DNA of 64,000 nt from Streptomyces pactum (lineage in GTDB: Bacteria > Actinomycetota > Actinomycetes > Streptomycetales > Streptomycetaceae). The position numbers were made by a program, and so were the translations under genes. The stretch spans positions 2,108,001 to 2,172,000 of the forward strand of contig NZ_CP019724.1 in NCBI RefSeq assembly GCF_002005225.1. The letters are read 5' to 3'. Under the pieces are notes generated by a model. It was not told the origin of the DNA. It worked only from the letters and a program-made list of their open reading frames with translations, and did not search any database. Each line of letters opens with the position of its first letter. The first letter of the stretch is position 1. Shown one piece after another: positions 9,301 through 15,493 of this stretch.

Positions 9301-10151
9301 CCGGTGCCGTTCTCGCCGAGGGTGGCCGACGTGGCGACGGGGCAGACCGGCCCCAGTGGCCGTCCGGGTTCGGCGAGCCCGGTGACCGAGCCGAGGCGGC
9401 GCAGCAGCATGGCGACGTCCGTGCCCTGGGCGCCGTCGTAGGTGTGGAACTCGTCGAGGACGACGTAGGCGAGCGCCGAGTCCTGCCACAGCCGCTGGTC
9501 CTCGGGCCGTTGCAGGAGCAGGTCGAGCATCTTGTAGTTGGTGATCAGGATGTCCGGCATGGTCCGCCGGATCTCGTCCCGGTCCACGGTGATCGCCGGA
9601 TTGGCCTGCTTGAACTCCTGGGACGGCCGGTCCCCGATGTAGAGCCCGGCGCCCACCCCGGCGTCCCGCAGCCGGGTGTCCTTCGGGTCGTTCAGCCGCT
9701 CGCCGATGCGGTGGGCCTGGTCGGTGGCCAGGGCGTTCATCGGGTAGAGCAGGATCGCCTTGACGCCCTTCCGCCCGGCCAGCCGCTGGCGGTAGCAGTG
9801 GTCGAGGATCGGGACCAGGAACGACTCGGTCTTGCCGGATCCGGTGCCGGTGGTGACGAGGGTGGGCCGGGCCGGGCCGTGCAGGGTCGACAGCCGCTCC
9901 CAGGCGGCTTCCTGGTGCCGGTACGGGGTCAGCTCGGGGTGCCAGGTCAGATGCCGCTTCCAGTCCGTGCCCACGGCGGTGCGGAAGGGGGTGCGGACGC
10001 GGAGGTAGGGGCCGCGGAAGATGCCGTCCTCGGGGTCGCCGAGGAAGTTCTCCAGGGCGCGGCGGGTGCTCTCGTCGGCCAGCGCGTACGTCGTCGCGAG
10101 GTACTGGCTCAGGCTGGCCCGTACCTGGTCGGCGGCGAGGGTGGGACGCAC
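3336..10151 (-). CDS. DruE/MrfA-like DEAD-box helicase, DUF1998, with Vsr-like nuclease domain
   Basis: The protein has 2271 residues and starts with GTG after AAGGAGGA. Walker A TGTGSGKTE is at 101-109 and the DEFH box at 233-236. The helicase C domain carries RVGRAGRS. There are several CxxC pairs (CRECG, CPACR, CPRC, CPDCG, CDACG) and the DUF1998 cysteine cluster CVGQGRSACHRC. After DUF1998 comes a Vsr/DUF559-type restriction-endonuclease-like stretch: RPDVVF, then VAVYLDGYRYH, then LRAEGWQVFQLTWDD. The last 60 residues resemble a second, degenerate copy of that fold. Large helicases with DUF1998 are the hallmark of Druantia (DruE), while the DEAD-DUF1998 core alone is the MrfA type. No druA-D, druH or druM partner is visible. 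It is the central enzyme of this operon, and DNA cleavage during translocation is inferred. Confidence 0.8.
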   Translation of the reverse strand: MRPTLAADQVRASLSQYLATTYALADESTRRALENFLGDPEDGIFRGPYLRVRTPFRTAVGTDWKRHLTWHPELTPYRHQEAAWERLSTLHGPARPTLVTTGTGSGKTESFLVPILDHCYRQRLAGRKGVKAILLYPMNALATDQAHRIGERLNDPKDTRLRDAGVGAGLYIGDRPSQEFKQANPAITVDRDEIRRTMPDILITNYKMLDLLLQRPEDQRLWQDSALAYVVLDEFHTYDGAQGTDVAMLLRRLGSVTGLAEPGRPLGPVCPVATSATLGENGTGATDSGARGPAARPGSGPGMLEVAEQVFGVPFPPDAVVGEDRRSTRDFTGESDFSLPFPSPHEVAGLGDPTRDPGAMDDLVTAFSGLSGPSPEDLGAVLRRHRLTAAVLEILDGTPRTISEITEVLPRYAYHWGMAVQQQPRVAAQGLARYIALLSYARDPDHPGRPLLSIEIHHWVRSVSRVLRGISAARAEFRWDDERVTSGGALTRKVPGPAARPSPYDGEGPAVPLDAAEQAAVPADDSAPPPAEVFLPAVFCRECGRSGWAAYSPEVDPAELELNATKIRRASVGRDKRRVRNMIAATPREVHEAAFGAGAERRRGGPSVMVLEGHGGRLRPLSPDADFTAPTDGEGPRRPRTLHNAAFVHADLDGDRAAERDQCPACRTFNSVRYLGTGLAALAAAAVTQLFTGGELDKNLGEDKTLLFNDSVQDAAHRAGYVASRSYTFSLRALLASRIDEDEPITLNDLAADLIADVVDSKAVQAAVIPPDLHLVRGVDTLLSGRSRGSRPTWELIAQRLAFATVMEFGLRSRQGRTLELTRTVAADVPLQDPDAVAELVRETLLTTPGEIALPDGSVPGYDRHIGFVRGLLERMRIRGAVRHAWLDPWLDQAGVRRWAIWGGRENGMPAFPRGVSAPAFLLGSPKQGSEDFDVLTGRLGWYQDWAVRSLGLRPEAAATFLSRLLPALAEIGVVSARTALDGATRVYGLQPGHIRVRRLADDTLPDATAHCPRCFWEQTIHPDLAGQWHGQPCPRYRCGGTLGTGRDLDSGLRQRDYTDDFYRRMYREAGVFTINTAEHTGTLSRARREAVEKAFRDGTRVHYANPQVLSCTPTLELGIDIGDLSAVVLASLPKGPANYIQRVGRAGRSTGNAYLLTMVDRGPRDRYYLEEPRLMIAGEVRPPGCYLSAAEILRRQYLAHLLDLAGAGRLTAPDGTPLRPLPGRATELFGASAWQADFTEAALADGERLVRGFLDLFPPYDESRGTGVSPQARTALTAYATDPGEEGLAGALVAACRRWEERRADLQRRTEAIDRAHGLLVAGDPDHARQGRELRAERREVGRISREISRTTAHGALVDLGLLPNYSLIDSATELEATLTWTEKTDDGGRENHSKTLRHSRPARLALTEFAPGNHYYVQGYKHRVTGVDIGGPGRPAWLWWRVCPDCGHVRTHLAEDDASPCPRCRSAAIGDVGCLHKVLVPRRVTSRDERDDVRVRDDSDERERRHYTVVPAVDIDADDIEQAWKHEHATFGWEFTRQAHVRHLNVGAARVDGGADTTFAGQEVRLNPFWVCDACGYADPDGGPAAHDAGDASAHAKYHRPWCPRRRAGADAVRRGERVLLAHELRTDALRVLIPAVTAHTRERLASFKALLLAGIARSYGGDPDHLAVVTDSMPEERGETPLRRHFLVLYDTLPGGTGYLHRLAGRDGLKGVLDDARQVIETCVCVGQGRSACHRCLLRHVTDGEYELVSREHALDMLGDLFGRTADHWSVGPVATTRDITLVHQVESELEALFRRGLLEWAERVDDVSVRTALTADGTRDTTLRFTAPDGTVRGWQMETQTPLDYTRPDVVFRSTDDDRRVAVYLDGYRYHASPEHLTAEADAVKRTRLRAEGWQVFQLTWDDVQAWTGRTTPRADPPWKPYPNTAQKTAMDVHRRMHAGDTRDLPRLVWANPVETLIGYLTDPDPDAWRRRTQSALAGFAAVSATSRALAAGKETGLRISEALHGHRLAQGQGAVQVMATRDASGCPLTIALDLRGGQSAAAWTALTVLDDSTDTVDADETAHRRRWQAWLYWSNLLQFLDFGEGDGVQLTTGMLPGFDPAELAVTGGTGWLTSRRHRHEPAADGAQPVAGQQSAAPGQDAEGASAAVRDPAWDEVIEYLVDEPGLPALAGALADRGLPAPEAGYELGTAAWPAELAWPGPRVGIVLAHRPDPATRRDIEAEERDRAYRDAGWQVRTAAEWDVDELAALAGHDADRAAHHYEENER

Positions 10152-10240
10152 GCGCGGTCCTCCTTGGTGCTGGTGGGGCCGGTGAGCGGCCGGTCAGGGG
10201 CCTACGTTAGCCGGGGCGGCCGGGCGGGCTCCGGGGTGGA

Positions 10241-11200
10241 TCATCTGTTGCCGCGTTTCCGCCCGACGTACGCGATGCGCAGGGTGCGCTCCTCGTGGAG
10301 CAGGCGGAAGTGCAGGCGGCCCGGCATGCGCCCCCGCTCCGGCAGGAACTCGCTGTGCCAGTCGAACAGACGCGTCTCGCCGTCGGTGTCCTCGAACCAG
10401 CACAGGCGCCGCCGGTTCTCGAACTCGGTGCGCACGTAGGAACGCCACTGGGGGCAGATGGGCCGCAGGGCCTGGTCCCAGTCGCCGACCGCGTCCTGCA
10501 GTTCTCCGAGCCGCTCACCCACCGGTCGCACCCACGTCTCCGGCAGCTCGGTGAAGTGTTGCTCAGCCAGCGTCGTGAACTGGAGCAGTGGGAAGAGGTC
10601 CGAGCGCAGGCGCCACAGTTCGGCACCGGACCGCAGGCCCTGGACCGCCTTCTGCCGGCCGGCGTCCGCACCGCGTCGGATCCAGGGCAGGTGCGGCGCG
10701 ACGTGCTCGGTGCCGGCGACGTGCCTGACCTCGACCTCGGTGAGCACGGACCCCGTGTCCTCGTCGTCCACGAGCTGTTCCCGCACCAGGGTGAGCGTGT
10801 CGGCGTTCCAACGAGCTTCCAGCGGGAGGGAGATGCCGATGCCGCCCAGCAGATGCGCGTAGCGCAGCCCGTCCACCGGATCGCCGTCGTGCCGACACGC
10901 GACGTCGGAGAAGGTCTCGCCCTCGGGGAAGACCGTCTCGTAGGGCGATTTGTCCTCCAGCTTCTTCAGCAGGACGCGCAGGTCCTTGGTGTCCGGGGCG
11001 CCCATCCACTTGCTGATGGGATGTCCCTGGGCCAGCTGTAAAGCCATCAGGGAGCTGGCGTGGGTGACCAGCGCCGTGCCCTTGGGGTCTTCCCTGGCGA
11101 TGGCGAGGACGGCCTCAACCATGGTGCTCATGGCCCGGTTGACACGGTCCGGCTCGGCCGTCGTCTCGCAGGACTTCTCGTTCAGGAACAGCTGCGGCAC
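10241..11200 (-). CDS. Uncharacterised 319-residue protein of the helicase operon
   Basis: It starts with GTG just behind a strong GGAGGGGGA site. The sequence has no membrane segment or recognisable catalytic motif. The N-terminal third reads like an alpha/beta domain with many charged residues. The last 50 residues (around LFDWHSEFLP and the end RTLRIAYVGRK) form a compact, beta-rich, basic tail. It is 55 bases downstream of the AAA ATPase gene and 89 bases upstream of the large helicase gene, so it is very likely co-transcribed with both. It may be the partner or effector of the AAA ATPase, but this is inferred from position only. Confidence 0.65.
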   Translation of the reverse strand: MPQLFLNEKSCETTAEPDRVNRAMSTMVEAVLAIAREDPKGTALVTHASSLMALQLAQGHPISKWMGAPDTKDLRVLLKKLEDKSPYETVFPEGETFSDVACRHDGDPVDGLRYAHLLGGIGISLPLEARWNADTLTLVREQLVDDEDTGSVLTEVEVRHVAGTEHVAPHLPWIRRGADAGRQKAVQGLRSGAELWRLRSDLFPLLQFTTLAEQHFTELPETWVRPVGERLGELQDAVGDWDQALRPICPQWRSYVRTEFENRRRLCWFEDTDGETRLFDWHSEFLPERGRMPGRLHFRLLHEERTLRIAYVGRKRGNR

Positions 11201-11255
11201 GTGTCCCCCTCCGCGATGATGTGTGCGCCTCGACTCCGCCCTCCCCAGGCGGGTA

Positions 11256-12446
11256 TCAGGCGATGAGCTGGTCGAGCGTGTTCTCCAGCTCGTCGAAGAA
11301 CCCGTCGGGCCACTGGTCGAGTTTGCCTGCAGGGTTGACCCGCGGGCTGACGACCTCCACGCCGGTGCCGACGCTGCGGAAGTAGTGGAACACCGTCTGT
11401 TCGGGGGCGCTGTGCCCCTGCTTCACGGCGAGCCGCACGCCGTTGATGACGTGGTCGCTGTGCGTCTCCGTGATCACCTGGGCCCCCTGCGCGGCGGCCG
11501 CGGCTGCGAGCGCGGCCATCCGGGTCTGCCCGTGGGGGTGGAGGTGTGCCTCCGGGTTCTCCAGGAGGACCAGGGAACCGGGCCGGGCGGTGAGGCAGGC
11601 GACCACGATCGGCAAGACGTAGGTGAGGCCGAAGCCGACGTTGCCGGGGCGTCGGCGACGAGTGCGACCGAGCGGCCCCTGGAAGTCGTACGAGAGGAGT
11701 ACCGCGTCGGCGCCCTCGATGGCGTCGGCCTGGACGTTCACCCCCGGGCACAGGTCGCCCATCCATGCGGCGACCTGGTGGCGCAGCACGGCGGACCGGG
11801 CACGCGGATGGTGCAGGGGCCCCTCGGGCACCGGGTCGTCGGCATGGTGGCGGAGGAAGTTGACGGTGTGCTCACCGCGTACGCCGAGGAAGCCGCGGCC
11901 GATGGCCGCGTGGTGGTCGCGCGGGTAGAACTCGGCAGGCGAGATCCGGTCGGCGTGCAAGTACTGGAAGGGGGCGGTGAGGAACGCGGGCGTCACGGCC
12001 TCGGGCCCGACGGGCGCGGCGACGCCCTCCGAGTCAAGTGGCAGTTCCACGCCGAGCAGGGGCAGCAGGTTCTGTCCGGCCTCGTACTCGACGGTCCAGC
12101 CGTAGTGGTACGGGCCTTCGTCGACGGCGAGGGCGATCCGGGTCTCGTCCGACAGTGCGTCGCCCTCGCACAGCACATCCTCTCCGGTGCCGAGGCCGAC
12201 GAGTTCACCGTTGAGGAGGAAGCCCTGATTGGCGACGGTGGTACGCAGGCCGGACTTCCGCGCCTCGGGCAGGTACCGGGAGGCCTCCAGGTCGCCCGCC
12301 TCGTAGGACTGGCGCAGCAAGGCGATTGCCTGGAGGACGCTGCTCTTGCCGGAAGAATTCAGCCCCGTGAGGAGAGTGAGGGGACCGAGCGGAAGCGACA
12401 TGTCCTGGAATGCCTTGAAGTTGCGCAGCGTCAGTCGGTCGATCAC
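11256..12446 (-). CDS. AAA ATPase, DUF3696/RecF-SMC-like
   Basis: The protein has 396 residues. It opens with LTLRNFKAF, the typical start of RecF/OLD-like ATPases, followed by Walker A GLNSSGKSS at 28-36. Late in the sequence are the Walker B region LLENPEAHLHPHGQ and the D-loop/H-motif stretch ITETHSDH. This is the architecture of the DUF3696-type ATP-binding proteins found in defence loci, with no TOPRIM domain. The GTG start overlaps the stop of the DUF262 gene (GTGA), so the two proteins are translationally coupled and probably act together. The substrate is unknown, and a sensor or clamp role on DNA ends is inferred. Confidence 0.8.
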   Translation of the reverse strand: MIDRLTLRNFKAFQDMSLPLGPLTLLTGLNSSGKSSVLQAIALLRQSYEAGDLEASRYLPEARKSGLRTTVANQGFLLNGELVGLGTGEDVLCEGDALSDETRIALAVDEGPYHYGWTVEYEAGQNLLPLLGVELPLDSEGVAAPVGPEAVTPAFLTAPFQYLHADRISPAEFYPRDHHAAIGRGFLGVRGEHTVNFLRHHADDPVPEGPLHHPRARSAVLRHQVAAWMGDLCPGVNVQADAIEGADAVLLSYDFQGPLGRTRRRRPGNVGFGLTYVLPIVVACLTARPGSLVLLENPEAHLHPHGQTRMAALAAAAAAQGAQVITETHSDHVINGVRLAVKQGHSAPEQTVFHYFRSVGTGVEVVSPRVNPAGKLDQWPDGFFDELENTLDQLIA

Positions 12447-13723
12447 TGTTCGGCCACCCCTCGGAACACTGGCTCTACGTGCTGGAATCTCGTGCGGATC
12501 TTCGCCGGGTTCCCGGTGCCCACGGAGATCGCCCGGTCGAAGTCCCAGTTGTTCATGAGCACGAAGAACCTGTCGAGGACCTTCGACCGAGAAGCTACCA
12601 GCCGCGCCCGCCCGTGATCGTCAAGAAGGGCGAGAGTGACGGAGATTGTCTCGAACAGCGCCTTGTTGATCACTGGGGAACTGCGTTCCCCACCATCCCA
12701 CTTGCGGAAGGCGTGCTCGCCGAACAGTTCTTGCGCGCACCGCATGGCCGCCCGGAACTCCCGGGCGTACTGCTCCCGCCGATGATCGGGGAGTTCGTTG
12801 ACCCTTTCCATTGCGCCGATGAGGAACCTGTCGAAGTCCCTCTCGGTGTGCTTCGAGGGACTACTCATCCGGAAGGCGAGGAAGCGCAGCACCATCTCCC
12901 GGTCGGCCATCCGCTCGTTGGACACGCTCCAGCGGGTGGCCTCGCCGAACGCCGGGTGCTCGGCCAAGTCGGCGAGGTAGTCCCGGACGGGTCCCGGCAC
13001 CAGTGCGTGCCGCAGCTCCTGCGGCTTCAACGGCACGCCGCCGGTGTTGATCCGGGAGAACACGTTGTACTTGACGGCCTCCGGCGTGCCCTGTTCCAGG
13101 ATGTGCACGGTGATCTGCGTCTCGCGCAGCCGGATCTTCAGTCGCCCGGTCAGGTCCTGATATGTGTTGCCGTTGAACCTCCACAGGTACTCCAGGCCCC
13201 GCAGGGTCAACGGGCTGAGGCCCGTGAGTCCCGGCTCCATGAAACGGGCGACAGCGGTCAGCCGCTGCACGCCGTCCACCACGGCCCACTTGTCCGCGTC
13301 GCCCTGGGCCATGTGGAGGTTGGAGATCGGGATGCGCAGCAGCAGCGACTCGATCAGACGGCTCTGCCTGCGGTCGCTCCAGATCCCGGCCCGCCGCTGG
13401 AAGTCCGGCGCGAGGTCGATCATGCCCTCCCGGAGGCGGGAGAGGAGGAGGTCCACGGTGGTGGTCTGCGTGCGGATCCTGATGCTGTCCGGCTGGAACG
13501 GCGCGGAGGAGTCGTCGTCACCGTCCTCGCCCTCCTCGTCGTCCGGCAGCTCCAGTTCCACGCCGGTCGGCCGGCCGTCGGAGCCGACTTCGACGGGCAC
13601 CCCCAGCGGCATGCCGAGGGCATCCGGCTCGTCGATGTCCGCCGCCGTGGCGTACCCTCGGCGCCGCACGGACCGGTCCCGCCCGGCGCTCTCACCACCG
13701 GTACCGCCCTCCAGGTCCGTCAT
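12443..13723 (-). CDS. DUF262 (GmrS/ParB-like nuclease fold) protein
   Basis: The protein has 426 residues. After an acidic, low-complexity N-terminus (about 1-75) comes the DUF262 signature: LAPDFQRRAGIWSDRRQSRLIESLLL, shortened here to DFQRRAGIWSDRRQSRLIES, then the DGVQRL motif that binds nucleotide in GmrS/ParB-type domains. FSRINTGGVPLKPQE follows, another conserved DUF262 block. The C-terminal half is helical. Proteins of this family include the NTPase/nuclease half of GmrSD type IV restriction (acting on modified phage DNA) and SspE/BrxU-type effectors. There is no GmrD HNH domain here. It is coupled to the AAA ATPase by a 4-base overlap. A restriction role is inferred. Confidence 0.82.
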   Translation of the reverse strand: MTDLEGGTGGESAGRDRSVRRRGYATAADIDEPDALGMPLGVPVEVGSDGRPTGVELELPDDEEGEDGDDDSSAPFQPDSIRIRTQTTTVDLLLSRLREGMIDLAPDFQRRAGIWSDRRQSRLIESLLLRIPISNLHMAQGDADKWAVVDGVQRLTAVARFMEPGLTGLSPLTLRGLEYLWRFNGNTYQDLTGRLKIRLRETQITVHILEQGTPEAVKYNVFSRINTGGVPLKPQELRHALVPGPVRDYLADLAEHPAFGEATRWSVSNERMADREMVLRFLAFRMSSPSKHTERDFDRFLIGAMERVNELPDHRREQYAREFRAAMRCAQELFGEHAFRKWDGGERSSPVINKALFETISVTLALLDDHGRARLVASRSKVLDRFFVLMNNWDFDRAISVGTGNPAKIRTRFQHVEPVFRGVAEQ

Positions 13724-13793
13724 GGTCGCCGTAGCCCTTCGCCGCTGCCCAATGCCGTAACCGGTCCAGCCTATAGACGGGCCTTCCCGCCTG

Positions 13794-14252
13794 TCAGCGC
13801 GACAGGTCCAGCTCGGCGACGACCGTCTTGCCGACGGGGACGCGATCGAGCACGTCCCAGCGGTCGGCGAGCGCCTCCACGAGGAGCATGCCCCGGCCGT
13901 TCTCCGAGAGCGGCCCCGCTTCGGGGCGGGCGACGCCGGGAACCGGGGGCCGGAGCTCACCCCGGGTATCGGAGACCTCGATACGCAGGGTCCGGCCGAC
14001 GAGCTTGACGGTGACCTCGAAGTCCCGGCCGGGAACCCGGCCGTGCGTGACGGCGTTGGCGGCGAGTTCCGCGACGAGCAGGGCGGCGGTGTCGGACGCC
14101 TCACTTCCGTGCGGGACGCCCCAGGTGTCGAGCTGGTGCAGGACGAGCCGACGGGCGAGGCGGGCCCCGCGCGGGGTGGAGCTGAACCGCTGGACGAACA
14201 CACGTACGGTGACGGGTTCTTGATCGGCCGCGGGGGTGGACGGTGGTGTCAT
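13794..14252 (-). CDS. GHKL-type ATP-binding protein (anti-sigma/AbaA-like)
   Basis: This 152-residue cytosolic protein has one HATPase_c-type fold. The N box is ELAANAVTHGRV, with ENGRGMLLVEALADRW as the G box, and SDTR occupies the position of the DxGxG element. It resembles the anti-sigma-factor kinase fold but has no sigma factor beside it. In Streptomyces this family sits beside WhiJ-like regulators and DUF397 proteins, as here. It is transcribed divergently from the regulator and 70 bases upstream of the DUF262 gene, so it could be the first gene of the long minus-strand operon. Its ribosome binding site is weak. Confidence 0.85.
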   Translation of the reverse strand: MTPPSTPAADQEPVTVRVFVQRFSSTPRGARLARRLVLHQLDTWGVPHGSEASDTAALLVAELAANAVTHGRVPGRDFEVTVKLVGRTLRIEVSDTRGELRPPVPGVARPEAGPLSENGRGMLLVEALADRWDVLDRVPVGKTVVAELDLSR

Positions 14253-14296
14253 ATGCCCAATGTGGCGGCGAATCAGGAGGTATACCAGCAGCGGTC

Positions 14297-14321
14297 CGCG
14301 TACGCAGAGTCAGCGTACGCG
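14297..14321. promoter_or_regulatory. Inverted repeat in the divergent WhiJ-like promoter region
   Basis: CGCGTACGC is followed by a 7-base spacer and GCGTACGCG, a perfect 9-bp inverted repeat. It lies between the divergent ATPase gene (start 14252) and the HTH regulator (start 14415). Its position makes it a good candidate operator through which the regulator controls itself and the defence operon. No binding data can be read from sequence. Confidence 0.55.
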
Positions 14322-14414
14322 CACATTTGGTGGACAGTACGTGTCACTCGGCGTGACGATAGAGCCGAGTCAGAAGCGGCACGGGCGTGCTGGGTGCGCG
14401 GGAGGTGGCCGACG

Positions 14415-15266
14415 GTGGCCTACGAATGTACGGACGGCGGTACGGGGGCGGGCAGCGCGGAACCGGGGGCGTCGGACAGTCTGCGCACGTTCGGCGCGGT
14501 CGTCCAGGCCCTGCGGGAGCACGCGGGCCTGAGCCGCGAGGAGTTCGGCGGCCTGGTCCGCTTCTCCAGACACACGGTCGCCTCGGTCGAACAGGGCCGC
14601 CGGATGCCGGACCGGGACTTCGTGGAGCGCGCGGAGGAGGCCCTCGGCAACACGGGAGCGCTGCGGCGGGCCGCGCCGCATCTGTCGCGGCAGGCGGGGC
14701 TGGCCAGTTGGTTCCGGCAGTGGGCTCGGCTGGAGGCACAGGCGGTCACCTTGTGGACCTACGACTGCCGAGTGGTTCCAGGCCTGCTTCAGACCGAACG
14801 GTACGCGCGTGCCGTGACCGAGAGCGTGCCGCCCGTGAAGGACGAGGAGCAGGTGGCCAAGCAGGTCGCGGCTCGGCTGGACCGCCAGCAACTGTTCGCG
14901 CGCAGGCCACCGATCTCGTTCAGCTTCGTCATCGAGCAGGCACTTGTGGAACGCGGCACGGGCGGAGCCGACGTGACGCGAGAACTGCTCGACAGCCTCT
15001 TGGAGCGGTCGTCGCAGTTCAACGTCGAGTTGCAGGTCATGCCGCGATACCAGCCGGATCACGCGGGATTTGACGGCCCGTTGATGCTTCTGGAGTCACC
15101 GGACAACAAGTGGTTCGGCTACGCCGAGGGACAGCGCGGCGGCATGCTGATTCCGGACCCCAAAGAGGTCAGCATCATGCTCCAGCGGTATGCGACACTG
15201 CGTTCGCAGGCCCTCACCCCCGAGGACTCCAGAGGCCTGCTGAAGCAACTGCGAGGAGCGCTATGA
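14415..15266 (+). CDS. WhiJ-like helix-turn-helix regulator (XRE N-terminus, DUF5753)
   Basis: The protein has 283 residues. The GTG start was chosen because GGGAGGTGG precedes it at good distance. The N-terminal XRE-type helix-turn-helix is LREHAGLSREEFGGLVRFSR (about 30-50), followed by VASVEQGRRMPD. The remainder is the DUF5753 domain (YDCRVVPGLLQTERYARAV, then LDRQQLFARRPPISFSFVIE). These regulators pair with small DUF397 proteins, and the next gene overlaps this one by four bases (ATGA). The family includes WhiJ, a developmental repressor in S. coelicolor. Here it is embedded in a defence island and may control it, which is inferred. Confidence 0.9.
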   Translation: MAYECTDGGTGAGSAEPGASDSLRTFGAVVQALREHAGLSREEFGGLVRFSRHTVASVEQGRRMPDRDFVERAEEALGNTGALRRAAPHLSRQAGLASWFRQWARLEAQAVTLWTYDCRVVPGLLQTERYARAVTESVPPVKDEEQVAKQVAARLDRQQLFARRPPISFSFVIEQALVERGTGGADVTRELLDSLLERSSQFNVELQVMPRYQPDHAGFDGPLMLLESPDNKWFGYAEGQRGGMLIPDPKEVSIMLQRYATLRSQALTPEDSRGLLKQLRGAL

Positions 15267-15448
15267 GCACGTCCGAACTGGCCTGGTTCAAGAGCAGCTA
15301 CAGCGGTTCCGACGGTGACGCCTGCATCGAGGTGGCGAACGGCACGCACGTGATCCACGTCCGGGACTCCAAGGACCAGCGGAGCCCCGAACTCGCCCTC
15401 TCCCCCGCCGCGTGGAGCGACTTCGTCTCCTACGCCGCCCAGAACTGA
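15263..15448 (+). CDS. DUF397 domain protein
   Basis: This 61-residue protein has the family pattern LAWFKSSYSGSDGDACIEVA, then VHVRDSKDQ-like VIHVRDSKDQ, and ends with AWSDFVSYA. DUF397 proteins are thought to modulate the adjacent WhiJ-type regulator, by analogy with toxin-antitoxin-like or anti-repressor pairs. The ATG overlaps the stop of the regulator. A bidirectional terminator follows. Confidence 0.92.
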   Translation: MSTSELAWFKSSYSGSDGDACIEVANGTHVIHVRDSKDQRSPELALSPAAWSDFVSYAAQN

Positions 15449-15455
15449 CCCTCTC

Positions 15456-15485
15456 GCCCCGCGCCGGAGCCGTCCGACGCGGGGC
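15456..15485. terminator. Bidirectional hairpin terminator
   Basis: An 8-bp perfect stem (GCCCCGCG / CGCGGGGC) with a 14-base loop lies in the 45-base gap between the convergent DUF397 and methylase genes. It is placed to stop transcription from both sides, without a U tract, as is usual in Streptomyces. Confidence 0.7.
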
Positions 15486-15493
15486 GCTGCCGT

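Noticed and set aside
3336..10151. Druantia system
   Set aside because: The large helicase resembles DruE, but no DruA-D, DruH, DruM, DruF or DruG partner was recognised nearby, so the name is not applied to the operon.
13794..14252. Anti-sigma factor with a cognate sigma factor
   Set aside because: No sigma factor gene is adjacent. The context fits the WhiJ-like triad better.
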